The position numbers and the translations under genes were made by a program. The notes under the pieces were generated by a model. It saw only the letters and a program-made list of their open reading frames with translations, did no database searches and had not been told where the DNA came from. Of a DNA stretch of 64,000 bases, positions 23,571 to 31,970 are shown one piece after another; position 1 is the stretch's first letter, and every line of letters begins with the position of its first letter. Source of the DNA: Streptomyces sp. NBC_01288. GTDB taxonomy: Bacteria; Actinomycetota; Actinomycetes; Streptomycetales; Streptomycetaceae. Location: NCBI RefSeq assembly GCF_035982055.1, contig NZ_CP108427.1, positions 4,959,001 through 5,023,000 on the forward strand. Reading direction: 5' to 3'.

Positions 23571-24853
23571 GGCCGCGCCATGCCCTCGGCGGAGTTCGGC
23601 TTGGTGAACAGGTACTGCTGGACATCGAGGTAGCCGGAGCGGAAACCCGCCTCGGAGTAGGCGAGGTAGAAGGTCCACAGCCTGTGGAAGACCTCGTCGA
23701 AACCGAGCGCCGCCGCCTCCCCGGCCCGCTCGGTGAACCGTTCGCGCCACAGGCGCAGGGTTTCGGCGTAGTGGGCGCCGAAGGCGTCGCGGCGGGCGGG
23801 GCGCAGGCCGGTGTGGTCGCGGGCGGTGTCCTCGATCGCCTCGGTGGAGGGGATGAGGCCGCCGGGGAAGACGTACTTGTGGATCCAGGTGAAGGTGTCC
23901 CGGGAGGCGAGCATCCGGTCGTGCGGCATGGTGATGGCCTGGAGCGCCAACCGGCCGCCGGGCGCGAGCCGTTGGTCGATGGCGCGGAAGTACACCGGCC
24001 AGAACTCGGCGCCGACCGCCTCGATCATCTCCACGCTGACGACGGCGTCGTACGTCCCAACTGCCTCGCGGTAGTCGCGTAGTTCGATGGAGACCCGGTC
24101 TTCGTAGCCGGCCTCGCGCACCCGCTCCAGCGCCAGGTCCCGTTGTTCGCGGGAGAGGGTGAGCGAGGTGACGCGGGCGCCCCGGGCGGCGGCCCGCAGG
24201 GCGAGTTCGCCCCAGCCGGTGCCGATCTCCAGGAGCCGGGTGCCCTCGCCCACGTCGGCGAGGTCCAACAGCCGGTCGATCTTGCGGTGTTGGGCCGCCG
24301 CGAGGAGATCGTGACTCGCGGGGAAGCCCCGGAAGACGGCCGAGGAGTAGGTGAGGGTGTCGTCGAGGAAGAGGGCGAAGAGGTCGTTGGACAGGTCGTA
24401 GTGACGGCTGATGTTGGCACGCGAGCCGTCGGGTGTGTTGCGCTCGGCGTGCGGGTGGCGCGGTACCCACAGGGCGCGCAGCCGTTGCAGCGGGGCCGGG
24501 ATCAACTCGGCGGCGTTCCCGGCCAGTACGGTCAGGGCGGCCACCAGGTCGGGGGCGTCCCACTCACCGGCCATGTACGACTCGCCGAACCCGACCAGGC
24601 CGTGGGTGCCGACGCGGGCGTGGAACGCGGCCGGGTCGCGGACGTCGATCAGCGGGCCGCCCTTGCCGAGGTCCGGGGACCCCGCGAACCGGGCCCGGAG
24701 CGGCAGTTGGCCGAGGGCCCGTCGGACGAGGGCCGCGGTGAGCGCCGTACGGACGCGGGAGGCGGGCGGTACGGCGGCGATGTCGGGCCAGTGGGCGGGG
24801 TCGACGGCCGCGGTACGCACGCGGGGGGTGGTGCGGGGTTCTGCTGTCGTCAT
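23567..24853 (-). CDS. ufaA1: Cyclopropane-fatty-acyl-phospholipid synthase-like methyltransferase (UfaA1-like)
   Basis: A 428-residue CFA synthase family protein. Features are GLVGFGESYMAGEWDAPDLV near residue 85, ANISRHYDLSNDLFALFLDD, TYSSAVFRGF, the SAM-binding LLEIGTGWGELALRAAARGA, VSVEMIEAVGAEFWPVYF, GGRLALQAITMPHDRML, WIHKYVFPGGLIPSTEAIED, and the C-terminal FHRLWTFYLAYSEAGFRSGY. It methylates unsaturated acyl chains of membrane lipids. It is flanked by DUF1365 and DUF1295 genes exactly as M. tuberculosis ufaA1 is. Confidence 0.92.
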   Translation of the reverse strand: MTTAEPRTTPRVRTAAVDPAHWPDIAAVPPASRVRTALTAALVRRALGQLPLRARFAGSPDLGKGGPLIDVRDPAAFHARVGTHGLVGFGESYMAGEWDAPDLVAALTVLAGNAAELIPAPLQRLRALWVPRHPHAERNTPDGSRANISRHYDLSNDLFALFLDDTLTYSSAVFRGFPASHDLLAAAQHRKIDRLLDLADVGEGTRLLEIGTGWGELALRAAARGARVTSLTLSREQRDLALERVREAGYEDRVSIELRDYREAVGTYDAVVSVEMIEAVGAEFWPVYFRAIDQRLAPGGRLALQAITMPHDRMLASRDTFTWIHKYVFPGGLIPSTEAIEDTARDHTGLRPARRDAFGAHYAETLRLWRERFTERAGEAAALGFDEVFHRLWTFYLAYSEAGFRSGYLDVQQYLFTKPNSAEGMARP

Positions 24854-25638
24854 GTCACGTTCTCCGGGGCGCGGTGGTCGTCGGTTCGGGGCTGAACGGG
24901 CAGTCCCCGCAGGTAGAGGCGGATGCCGTGGAAGCGGATCGCGGCCGACACGGCGAGGGTGGACCAGGGGTGGCGCAGCGCCAGCCGCAGCAGCCGCGCG
25001 GTGCTCGCCTCGCGCCGGGTGCCGCGTACCGTCGCGGTGAAGGCACGGCCGCCCTCACGGTCCAGGTGGACGGTCAGGGCGAGTTGGGCGCCGGGCGCCG
25101 GCAGCCGCATGCGGTAGCCGCCGTCGACGGGGAAGAACGGCGAGACGTAGAGCCTCTTCTCGGCGCGGGCGGTGCCGGAGGCGTCCGGGTGCAGCAGATA
25201 GCAGTGCCGACCGCCGTAGGTGTTGTGCACCTCGGCGACGACACAGCGCGGCTGCGCGTCGGGGCCGTAACACCAGTACAGGGTCAGCGGGTTGAAGACA
25301 TAGCCGAAGACCCGGGCGTGGGTGAGCATCAGCACCCGGCCGCCGTCCAGGTGGACGCCGTGCTCTGCGAGGAAGGCGTCGAGGCCGGCCCGGATCGAGG
25401 GCAGGTCGCCGCCGGTGAAGTGGTCGCGGGGGGCGAAGCGCGCCAAGGGGCGGAGCAGGCGCGGGAGTTGGGGCGGGTGGTCCGGGTCTATGAGCCACAT
25501 GTAGGTGCGGTGCCGCAGCGCGTAACGCCTCGGGGTGGTCCGCACGTGCGCGATCGTGCAGGAGTACAGCGCCGGTACGGCACTCACCTGCGCCGGTCGA
25601 TCCGGGGCGGCACTCGCTCGCTCGGGTGCGGCGTTCAC
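24850..25638 (-). CDS. DUF1365 family protein
   Basis: A 262-residue protein of the DUF1365 family: PALYSCTIAHVRTTPRRYAL, RTYMWLIDPDHPPQLP, VLMLTHARVFGYVFNPLTLY followed by WCYG, AEVHNTYGGRHCYLL, KRLYVSPFFPVDGGYRMRL and WSTLAVSAAIRFHGIRLYLR. It corresponds to Rv0448c in the mycobacterial SigK locus. Its role is unknown, but it always travels with CFA-synthase-like and FAD-oxidoreductase genes. ATG overlaps at both ends. Confidence 0.9.
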   Translation of the reverse strand: MNAAPERASAAPDRPAQVSAVPALYSCTIAHVRTTPRRYALRHRTYMWLIDPDHPPQLPRLLRPLARFAPRDHFTGGDLPSIRAGLDAFLAEHGVHLDGGRVLMLTHARVFGYVFNPLTLYWCYGPDAQPRCVVAEVHNTYGGRHCYLLHPDASGTARAEKRLYVSPFFPVDGGYRMRLPAPGAQLALTVHLDREGGRAFTATVRGTRREASTARLLRLALRHPWSTLAVSAAIRFHGIRLYLRGLPVQPRTDDHRAPENVT

Positions 25639-26930
25639 CAGCGCACCCCCAGCGCCGCCGCGGCCTCGACACCCGACCGGCAGCCGTCCTCGTGGAAACC
25701 CCAGCCGTGGTAGGCGCCCGCGAACACGCAGACGTCACCGGCGAGTTCGGGCAGCCGCTGCTGCGCGGCCACCGACTCGGGGGTGTAGACGGGGTGTTCG
25801 TAGACCATGCGGGCCAGCACCCGCGTGGGGTCGACGCGGTCCTGGCCGCCGAGGGTGACCACGAACGTCTCGGTGGCGTCCAGGTGTTGGAGCCGGTTCA
25901 TGTCGTAACTGACCCGCACCTGGCCGGAGTCGGCCGTGCAGGACGGCATCAGATGGTTCCAGGAGGCGCGGGCGCCCGGGGCGCGGGGCAGCAGCCGGGT
26001 GTCGGTGTGCAGGAGTGTGGTGTTGCGGGAGTACGGGAACGCGCCCAGCAACTCCCGTTCCAGCTCGGTCGGTTCGGCGAGCAGCCGGAGCGCCTGGTCC
26101 GGGTGGACGGCGATGACGACGGCGTCGTAGGACTCGGTGCTGCCGTCCTCCGCGGTGACGTCCGCGCGGTCGGCGTGACGCCGTACGGACCGCACGGGGG
26201 TGCTGGTCCGGATCTCGCCGATGTGCTTGGCGATCCGGTCGACGTAGGTGCCCGAACCGCCGGTGACCGTGCGCCACACCGGTGATCCGCTGACCGACAG
26301 CATGCCGTGGTGTTCCAGGAAGCGGAACAGATAGGCGGTCGGGTAGCGCTGGGCGGTGACGGCGTCGCAGGACCACACGGCCGACACCATCGGGGTGACG
26401 AAGTGGGCGCGGAAATAGGCGGAGTAGCCCTCCCGGTCGAGGAACTCCCCCAGGGTGAGGGCCTCTTCACCGCCCCGGGCCAGCAACCGGCGGGCCGCGC
26501 GGTGGAAGAGGGGCACCTCGGCGAGCAGCCGCAGATAGCGGGGGCGCAGGAGGTTGCGGGGCTGGGCGAAGAGCCCGGCCGGGCCGCGCGCACCGGCGTA
26601 CTCCAGCCCGCACTCCTCGCAGCGCACGGACATGCTCATCTCCGACTCCTGCGTGGGGACGCCGAGTTCGTCGAAGAGCCGTAGCAGGCGTGGGTAGGTG
26701 CGCCGGTTGTGCACGATGAACCCGGAGTCGACGCGGTGCACCCGCCCGTCGTGCGCCGACGTCAGCTCATGGGTGTGCGCGTGCCCGCCGAGCCGGTCGT
26801 CGGCCTCGTACAGGGTGACGTGACCGGCCGAGCCCAGCAGGTACGCGGCGGTCAGCCCCGCCACCCCGGAACCGATCACGGCGGTCCGGCGTCCGTACCG
26901 CGCTGTCCGTTCCATCGCCATCTCCGTCAC
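25635..26930 (-). CDS. FAD-dependent amine oxidase-like oxidoreductase
   Basis: A 431-residue flavoprotein with the N-terminal Rossmann motif TAVIGSGVAGLTAAYLLGSA, then ADDRLGGHAHTHEL, VDSGFIVHNRRTYPRLLRLF and a C-terminal FAD contact (VCVFAGAYHGWGFHEDGCRS). A Cys pair (CEECGLEYAG) sits near 100. It corresponds to Rv0449c. GTG 26930 has GGGAGG upstream and lies about 25 bases after the predicted start from the SigK-type promoter. It is the first gene of a five-gene overlapping operon to 22033. Confidence 0.9.
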   Translation of the reverse strand: MTEMAMERTARYGRRTAVIGSGVAGLTAAYLLGSAGHVTLYEADDRLGGHAHTHELTSAHDGRVHRVDSGFIVHNRRTYPRLLRLFDELGVPTQESEMSMSVRCEECGLEYAGARGPAGLFAQPRNLLRPRYLRLLAEVPLFHRAARRLLARGGEEALTLGEFLDREGYSAYFRAHFVTPMVSAVWSCDAVTAQRYPTAYLFRFLEHHGMLSVSGSPVWRTVTGGSGTYVDRIAKHIGEIRTSTPVRSVRRHADRADVTAEDGSTESYDAVVIAVHPDQALRLLAEPTELERELLGAFPYSRNTTLLHTDTRLLPRAPGARASWNHLMPSCTADSGQVRVSYDMNRLQHLDATETFVVTLGGQDRVDPTRVLARMVYEHPVYTPESVAAQQRLPELAGDVCVFAGAYHGWGFHEDGCRSGVEAAAALGVRW

Positions 26931-26957
26931 GTGTCCTCCCGCCGGTCAGGGGTTCAC

Positions 26958-26990
26958 GCGTAATCCGGATCAGGTCGCGGGCCGGATTGG
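26958..26990 (-). promoter_or_regulatory. Probable SigK-type promoter of the CFA operon
   Basis: On the minus strand CCAATCC (26990-26984), a 16-base spacer and CGGATTACGC (26967-26958). The same CGGATTACGC follows at the same spacing before sigK. The predicted start is near 26951. Confidence 0.72.
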
Positions 26991-27035
26991 CCGACGAGCG
27001 AAACAGGAGGTGGGGCCACCAGGACCGACACGAAA

Positions 27036-27058
27036 CCCCCAGGTCAGAGACCCGGGGG
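27036..27058 (-). terminator. Hairpin terminator after the serine hydrolase gene
   Basis: CCCCCAGGTC (27036-27045) pairs with GACCCGGGGG (27049-27058) with one mismatch and a 3-base loop. It lies 27 bases downstream of the 27085 stop on the minus strand. Confidence 0.7.
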
Positions 27059-27084
27059 CGTGGTGTCGAGCGGGCGGGACGTCT

Positions 27085-28314
27085 CTAGCGCGTGGGGGTC
27101 GAGCCGTCGTAGACGTGACCGGGTGTGGCGATCTGGGTGATCGCGCGGGCGAGCAGGGTGGACGGCTCCTGGCCCCCGGTGGTGATGTCGGTGTTGATCA
27201 GCACGACCAGGGTCGCCTTGAGGGCGGGGAGGTAGACGGTCACGGACTCGTAGCCCGGGATGGACCCGTTGTGCCCGATCCAGCCGCCGGTCTCGAAGAT
27301 GCCGAGGCCGTAGTCGAGGCCGGGGAAGCTGGTCGGCAGCACCTTCAGGCGCTGCTTCTGGGTCTCGGGGCTGAGCAGTTCCCCGGTGGCGACGGTCTTC
27401 GCCCAGCTGCGCAGGTCGTGCATGGTCGAGATCATCGCGCCGGCCGACCAGCCCCAACTCGGGTTCCAGTCGGTGGAGTCGGCGACCGCGCCGCTCAGCG
27501 TCTGGTTGGTGTAGCCGTGCGCGTGCGGCTCGGGGAACTCACGGACGTTCGGGCCGTCGGGGAACAGCGTCTGGTCCAGGTGGGCCGGGCGCAGCACCCG
27601 CCGGTTGATGACTTCGGCGATGTGATGGCCAGTGACCTTCTCGATCACCAGGCCGAGCAGCACCAGGTTGCTGTTGTTGTAGACGAACACCTTGCCCGGC
27701 GCGGCGGTGTTGCGGTGCTTGTAGCCGTACGCGAGCAGCTCCTGCGGGGTGAACGAGCGGGTCGGGTCGCTCAGCAGGTCGTGCGCGAAGTCGGCGTCCG
27801 CGCTGTACGGGAACAGTCCGCTGCGCATCTCGGCCAGGTGGCGCAGGGTGATGTGGCGGCCGTTCGGCACGCCGTGGACGTAGCGCGAGATCGGGTCGTC
27901 GAGCCCGATCCGCCGCTCGTCGACGAGCTGGAGCAGCGCGGTGACCGTGAAGGTCTTGGTCTCGCTGCCGATCCGCGAGTAGAAGTCGGTGCTCATCGGC
28001 TGCCGCGTGACCTTGTCGGCGACACCGGTCGCCCGGACGTAGCAGCCCTTGCCCGGCATCCACAGGCCGACGGCGACACCGGGGATGGCGGCGTCCTTGC
28101 GGACATCCGCGATGGCCTTGTCGAGGCGGGCGGTGACGCCGTGGCCGAGGCCGTGCGACGGGCAGTCGTCGTGGTGGTGCCGATCGACACTCGCGAGGCG
28201 GACCGCGGTGGCGGCGGGAGTCGCGGCGGCGGCGGAAGCCGCCATCGTCGGGGTCAGTACGGACGCCACCAGCAGCACAGCTGCGAAGAGGCGTCGGGAC
28301 GGAGTGCGTCGCAT
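27085..28314 (-). CDS. Secreted serine hydrolase (class C beta-lactamase/D-Ala-D-Ala carboxypeptidase fold)
   Basis: A 409-residue exported protein with a signal peptide (LFAAVLLVASVLTPTMAASA). A His-rich stretch (DRHHHDDC) follows. The serine beta-lactamase fold then shows SxxK at Ser117-Lys120 in FYSRIGSETKTF, YxN in VFVYNNSNLVLLGLVIEKVT, and HxG in WIGHNGSIPGYES. The two Cys could form a disulfide. The substrate may be a peptide or ester; family annotation alone does not tell. ATG 28314 begins MRRTPSRR. It is a paralogue of the gene at 37825. Confidence 0.88.
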   Translation of the reverse strand: MRRTPSRRLFAAVLLVASVLTPTMAASAAAATPAATAVRLASVDRHHHDDCPSHGLGHGVTARLDKAIADVRKDAAIPGVAVGLWMPGKGCYVRATGVADKVTRQPMSTDFYSRIGSETKTFTVTALLQLVDERRIGLDDPISRYVHGVPNGRHITLRHLAEMRSGLFPYSADADFAHDLLSDPTRSFTPQELLAYGYKHRNTAAPGKVFVYNNSNLVLLGLVIEKVTGHHIAEVINRRVLRPAHLDQTLFPDGPNVREFPEPHAHGYTNQTLSGAVADSTDWNPSWGWSAGAMISTMHDLRSWAKTVATGELLSPETQKQRLKVLPTSFPGLDYGLGIFETGGWIGHNGSIPGYESVTVYLPALKATLVVLINTDITTGGQEPSTLLARAITQIATPGHVYDGSTPTR

Positions 28315-28648
28315 GTGGGGGCGCTTCTTCCGGTTCGGGGCTGAGGGGTGCAACGCCACCATCCGGAGTCCGGCGGAAGGCCGTCCTGCGGTACGCGTCC
28401 CTGCGAGTCCACTCGATCGGACCGGTGTTCGGCCGCAACACCCGACCGACCCGACAGGCGTTCGACGACGGGCCCGCCGCGCGGTCGGGACACCGGGCCA
28501 CGGCCTGAACCTCGTACCCGGTTGGTCATGCCCATGCTGTTAGGCTCGCTTCCCTTACGCGCATGGGGGAGCCGTCGGGGGGCCGGGGGAAAATGCCAGG
28601 GCGTTGCCGTACGTCCGCCATGCCTTCTTCTTGCCTTCTGGAGGAATC
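28315..28648. other. Divergent intergenic region, no gene seen
   Basis: 334 bases between the divergent starts at 28314 (minus) and 28649 (plus). It contains an inverted repeat GGTGTT-N7-AACACC (28424-28442) that could bind a regulator, and a TAGGCT (28541-28546) resembling a -10 for the plus gene, without a good -35. No supported small gene. Confidence 0.4.
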
Positions 28649-31600
28649 GTGGCCCGACTCGGCCGACGTCGGCACAGACAGAGACCCTCTTTCGGGGCGG
28701 GTCAGGCGCACCTCGTCCCGCCACCGGCACGTGTCGCGGCCGTCCTGGCGGCGGCGCTGACGCTCAGTCTCCCCCTTGCCACCCTGCCGTCCCCGGCCTT
28801 CGCCACCGTGGCCGGAGAGGTCGTGGTGGACGCCGCGGCCCGTGCCGTTCCCAGGGCCACGCAGATCCTCGACGCGGGGACCAGCGGCTTCCTCTGGGCC
28901 CAGGAGGGCGACGACCGGCTCCTGTGGACGGACTACGCCTCCGGCACCACCACCGCACTGGAGCAACGGCTCGACGCCCCGCTCGCGTACGACATCGACA
29001 CCGGCTACTTCACCCACGCCGCCTCTTTCAAGACCGGTTACTACGGGGACGGTTCGGACACCGTCGCCCTCTACTCGGCGGCGGACGCCCGGGTCACCCT
29101 CCTCAAGGGCGCGGGCACCTCGGGCAACACCGGTGTGGTGCCGGTTCCCGACGGCTCCACCTACCAGGGCACCTTCGGCGACACGGTCCTCACCAGCACC
29201 GACGCCGCCGACGGCAACCCGAACGCCTATCAGTTGTGGCGCGTCCAGGACGGGGGCCAGGCCGCTCAGACCGCCGTCACCGGGCTGCCCGACAGCGCCG
29301 CCAACATCCAGGTCGAGGACGGCGACGCGCGATCCGTCATCCTCCGCTACGACACCGGCGCCGACGGGGACGGCTACAGCCACTGGGGCCTCGTCGACCT
29401 CTCCACCGGCGTCCTCAGCGCGCTGCCCGACCGCGTCGACGCCGACAACGGCTGGGAGGTGAGCGGCTTCCGGCTGGGCGCCGACTCGGTGGTGCGGGTG
29501 CGGAGCGGGCGCAGCAAGGCCGACGTGTACGACCGTGCCGACCTGTCCGCCGCACCGCGCACGTTCGACACCAGCTCCCTCAGCTACCAGGCCACGTACG
29601 GGATCGTCGGCGACAAGCTGCTCGGCGTGGAACCGGTGTCGCCCGGCGACAACCTGTACCGGGGCCAGCCCCTGTGGGCCCTGAGCTCCGACGGCACGGA
29701 CACGTCCATGGCCAAGGTCATGGACCCGGCCGCCCACCAGATCGTCCAGGCTCCGGACGGTTCCGTCCTCGTGGCGGGGGCCGACACGTACGTCGAGCGG
29801 GGCGACCTCGACTGGGGCGTGTACCGGATCGCCAAGGGCGCCGACGGCTCGGTCACCCGCAGCCGGGTGAGCGCCGTGGAGCCGATGCCCGCGACGGTGA
29901 ACGGACTCGCGCTCGGCAGCGGCGTCCTCACCACGGCCGGCAACAGCACGCTGTACGAGCCGTCCACGGTCGAGGGCGCGTATCGCAGCACCTGGCTCGC
30001 CACCGGCACCACCCCCGGCGTGGTCACGTCGAGTGTGGACGCCCTGGTCAACGGCCGGGACGGCAATGAGCTGCTGGCCGACGGCACCGGTCGGCACGGC
30101 CGCGTGGACTCCACCGAGTCCGGCCTGACCATGCTGTACGCCAACGGCGCCACGAGTTGGGGCCCCACTCTCGACACCGGCGACGACTCCCCGCAGCTGA
30201 AGGGTCTCTCCGGGCGGTACGCGATCATCGACGGGGCGTCCTCCGGCCAGCAGTACGTCGCCGAGTTCCCCGTGGACGGCACGGCGCCGAAGGTCCTCCA
30301 GAAGCGCGCCCGGGTCGCCGCCGCCGTGTGGGGCGACACCCTGTGGAGCGGGACGGCCACCGGGAGCACGATCACTGCCACCGGGCTCCCGTCCGGCAGC
30401 GCGGGAGAGTCCTTCACCACCCGCAACGGCTGCACCCCGGCCGACCTCCAGGCCGTGGGCCGCTGGGTGTACTGGACCTGCGAGGACTTCGGAGGCGTCT
30501 CCCGGGGCGCGGGCGTCTACGACCGTACGACCAGGAAGACGTCGACCGCTCCCCAGGGCGGGGTCCTGCTCGGCGACGGCTACTTCGTCCAGCATCTCGC
30601 CGGCACCGGGGCGACCGGCGGGCTGACGCTCTTCGACCTGCACGGCGGACTGCCGTCGAGCGGCGCCTACACCGATCTGCCGAGCCACGAGGTGGCCGAC
30701 TGGACCGAGATCGGCAAGGACAAGGGCCGGATCGGCACCGACTGGACCGTGGACCGCTTCGGCGGCGGCGTCGCGTACACCGACACCGAGCAGCGCGTCC
30801 ATGTCGTGCCGGCCGGTTTCGCGGCGTCCGCGCTGACCGCGATCGACTCCACGGTCACCGCCAACTCGGCGAGCTGGTCCGGTACTTGGTGGCTGTCGAA
30901 GCCCGCCGCCGGATGGCAGGTGGCGGTCCGCGACACGGCCGGAACCACCGTGCGCACCTTGTCCGGCGCCGACGCCCGCGGGCTGCTGAAGGCCGCCTGG
31001 GACGGCAAGGACTCCGCGGGCCGCCTCGTCCCCAACGGCGCCTACACCTGGACGCTCACCGCCCGGCCCGCCGACGGCAAGGGCGCCGCCCTCACCCGTT
31101 CCGGCAGCCTCGCGGTGACGGCGGGAGCGGCGGCACCGCGCGACTACGCGGGCAACGACGGCGTCGGCGACCTCGTCACCCTCAGCTCCTCCGGCACCCT
31201 CACCGTCCAACGCGGCACCGGCAAGGGCACGTTGGGCAGCAAGGTGTCCGGCAACGGCTGGCCGACGAGCGCGAAGTCCGTGCCGTACGGCGATCTCGAC
31301 GGCGACCGGTGCAACGACATCCTGGTCCGGCTGAGCAGCGGCGCGCTGCGCGCCTACCACCCCGCCTGCGGCAAGGCACCGACGCCGACGACCCGGTACA
31401 CCTCGCTCGGCACCTCCGGCTGGAACCAGTACGACGTGCTGACCTCGACCGGTGACGTGACCAAGGACGGCCGCCCGGACCTGATCGCGCGCAACGCCTC
31501 GACCGGCGCCGTCTACCTCTACAAGGGCACCAGCACCGGGAAGTTGTCGGCGCGCGTGAAGCTGTACGCGGACTGGAAGACGTACAAGAAGGTCGTCGGC

Positions 31601-31903
31601 GCCGGCGACCTCAACGGTGACGGCATCGGCGACCTGCTCGTCCAGGACAAGGCGAACAACCTGTACCGCTACAACGGCACCGGCAAGGGGACGTTCGGGG
31701 CGCGGGTGAAGGTGTTCTCCGCCTGGGGCGGGTCGTACAACGCGGTCGTCGGGGTCGGCGACATCACCGGGGACGGGAAGGCCGATCTGGTCTCGCGTGA
31801 CACCGGTGGCAACGTGTGGCGCAACAGTGGCAACGGCAAGGGGTCGTTCGGCGGCCGTACGAAGATCGCTTCGGGCTGGCAGGGGTACAAGTCCGTCGCG
31901 TGA
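28649..31903 (+). CDS. Large secreted protein with C-terminal FG-GAP/VCBS repeats
   Basis: A 1084-residue exported protein. The signal region is basic then hydrophobic (AAVLAAALTLSLPLATLPSP, cleavage near AFATVAG). The long middle part (about 50-720) is propeller-like. An Ig/FlgD-like segment follows (NGAYTWTLTARPADGKGAAL). The end carries four to five FG-GAP/VCBS repeats with calcium-type loops: DLDGDRCNDILV, DVTKDGRPDLIARN, DLNGDGIGDLLVQD and DITGDGKADLVSRD. Such proteins are extracellular and of unknown binding target. GTG 28649 follows GGAGG. Confidence 0.85.
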   Translation: MARLGRRRHRQRPSFGAGQAHLVPPPARVAAVLAAALTLSLPLATLPSPAFATVAGEVVVDAAARAVPRATQILDAGTSGFLWAQEGDDRLLWTDYASGTTTALEQRLDAPLAYDIDTGYFTHAASFKTGYYGDGSDTVALYSAADARVTLLKGAGTSGNTGVVPVPDGSTYQGTFGDTVLTSTDAADGNPNAYQLWRVQDGGQAAQTAVTGLPDSAANIQVEDGDARSVILRYDTGADGDGYSHWGLVDLSTGVLSALPDRVDADNGWEVSGFRLGADSVVRVRSGRSKADVYDRADLSAAPRTFDTSSLSYQATYGIVGDKLLGVEPVSPGDNLYRGQPLWALSSDGTDTSMAKVMDPAAHQIVQAPDGSVLVAGADTYVERGDLDWGVYRIAKGADGSVTRSRVSAVEPMPATVNGLALGSGVLTTAGNSTLYEPSTVEGAYRSTWLATGTTPGVVTSSVDALVNGRDGNELLADGTGRHGRVDSTESGLTMLYANGATSWGPTLDTGDDSPQLKGLSGRYAIIDGASSGQQYVAEFPVDGTAPKVLQKRARVAAAVWGDTLWSGTATGSTITATGLPSGSAGESFTTRNGCTPADLQAVGRWVYWTCEDFGGVSRGAGVYDRTTRKTSTAPQGGVLLGDGYFVQHLAGTGATGGLTLFDLHGGLPSSGAYTDLPSHEVADWTEIGKDKGRIGTDWTVDRFGGGVAYTDTEQRVHVVPAGFAASALTAIDSTVTANSASWSGTWWLSKPAAGWQVAVRDTAGTTVRTLSGADARGLLKAAWDGKDSAGRLVPNGAYTWTLTARPADGKGAALTRSGSLAVTAGAAAPRDYAGNDGVGDLVTLSSSGTLTVQRGTGKGTLGSKVSGNGWPTSAKSVPYGDLDGDRCNDILVRLSSGALRAYHPACGKAPTPTTRYTSLGTSGWNQYDVLTSTGDVTKDGRPDLIARNASTGAVYLYKGTSTGKLSARVKLYADWKTYKKVVGAGDLNGDGIGDLLVQDKANNLYRYNGTGKGTFGARVKVFSAWGGSYNAVVGVGDITGDGKADLVSRDTGGNVWRNSGNGKGSFGGRTKIASGWQGYKSVA

Positions 31904-31922
31904 ACCCTCTCGTTCCCTCGCG

Positions 31923-31949
31923 AAGGCCCGGGTCGTCGACCCGGGCCTT
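31923..31949. terminator. Bidirectional hairpin terminator
   Basis: AAGGCCCGGGT (31923-31933) pairs with ACCCGGGCCTT (31939-31949) around CGTCG. It lies between the convergent stops at 31903 (plus) and 31971 (minus). Confidence 0.85.
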
Positions 31950-31970
31950 CCGCTGTCTCCCGTATCCGGC

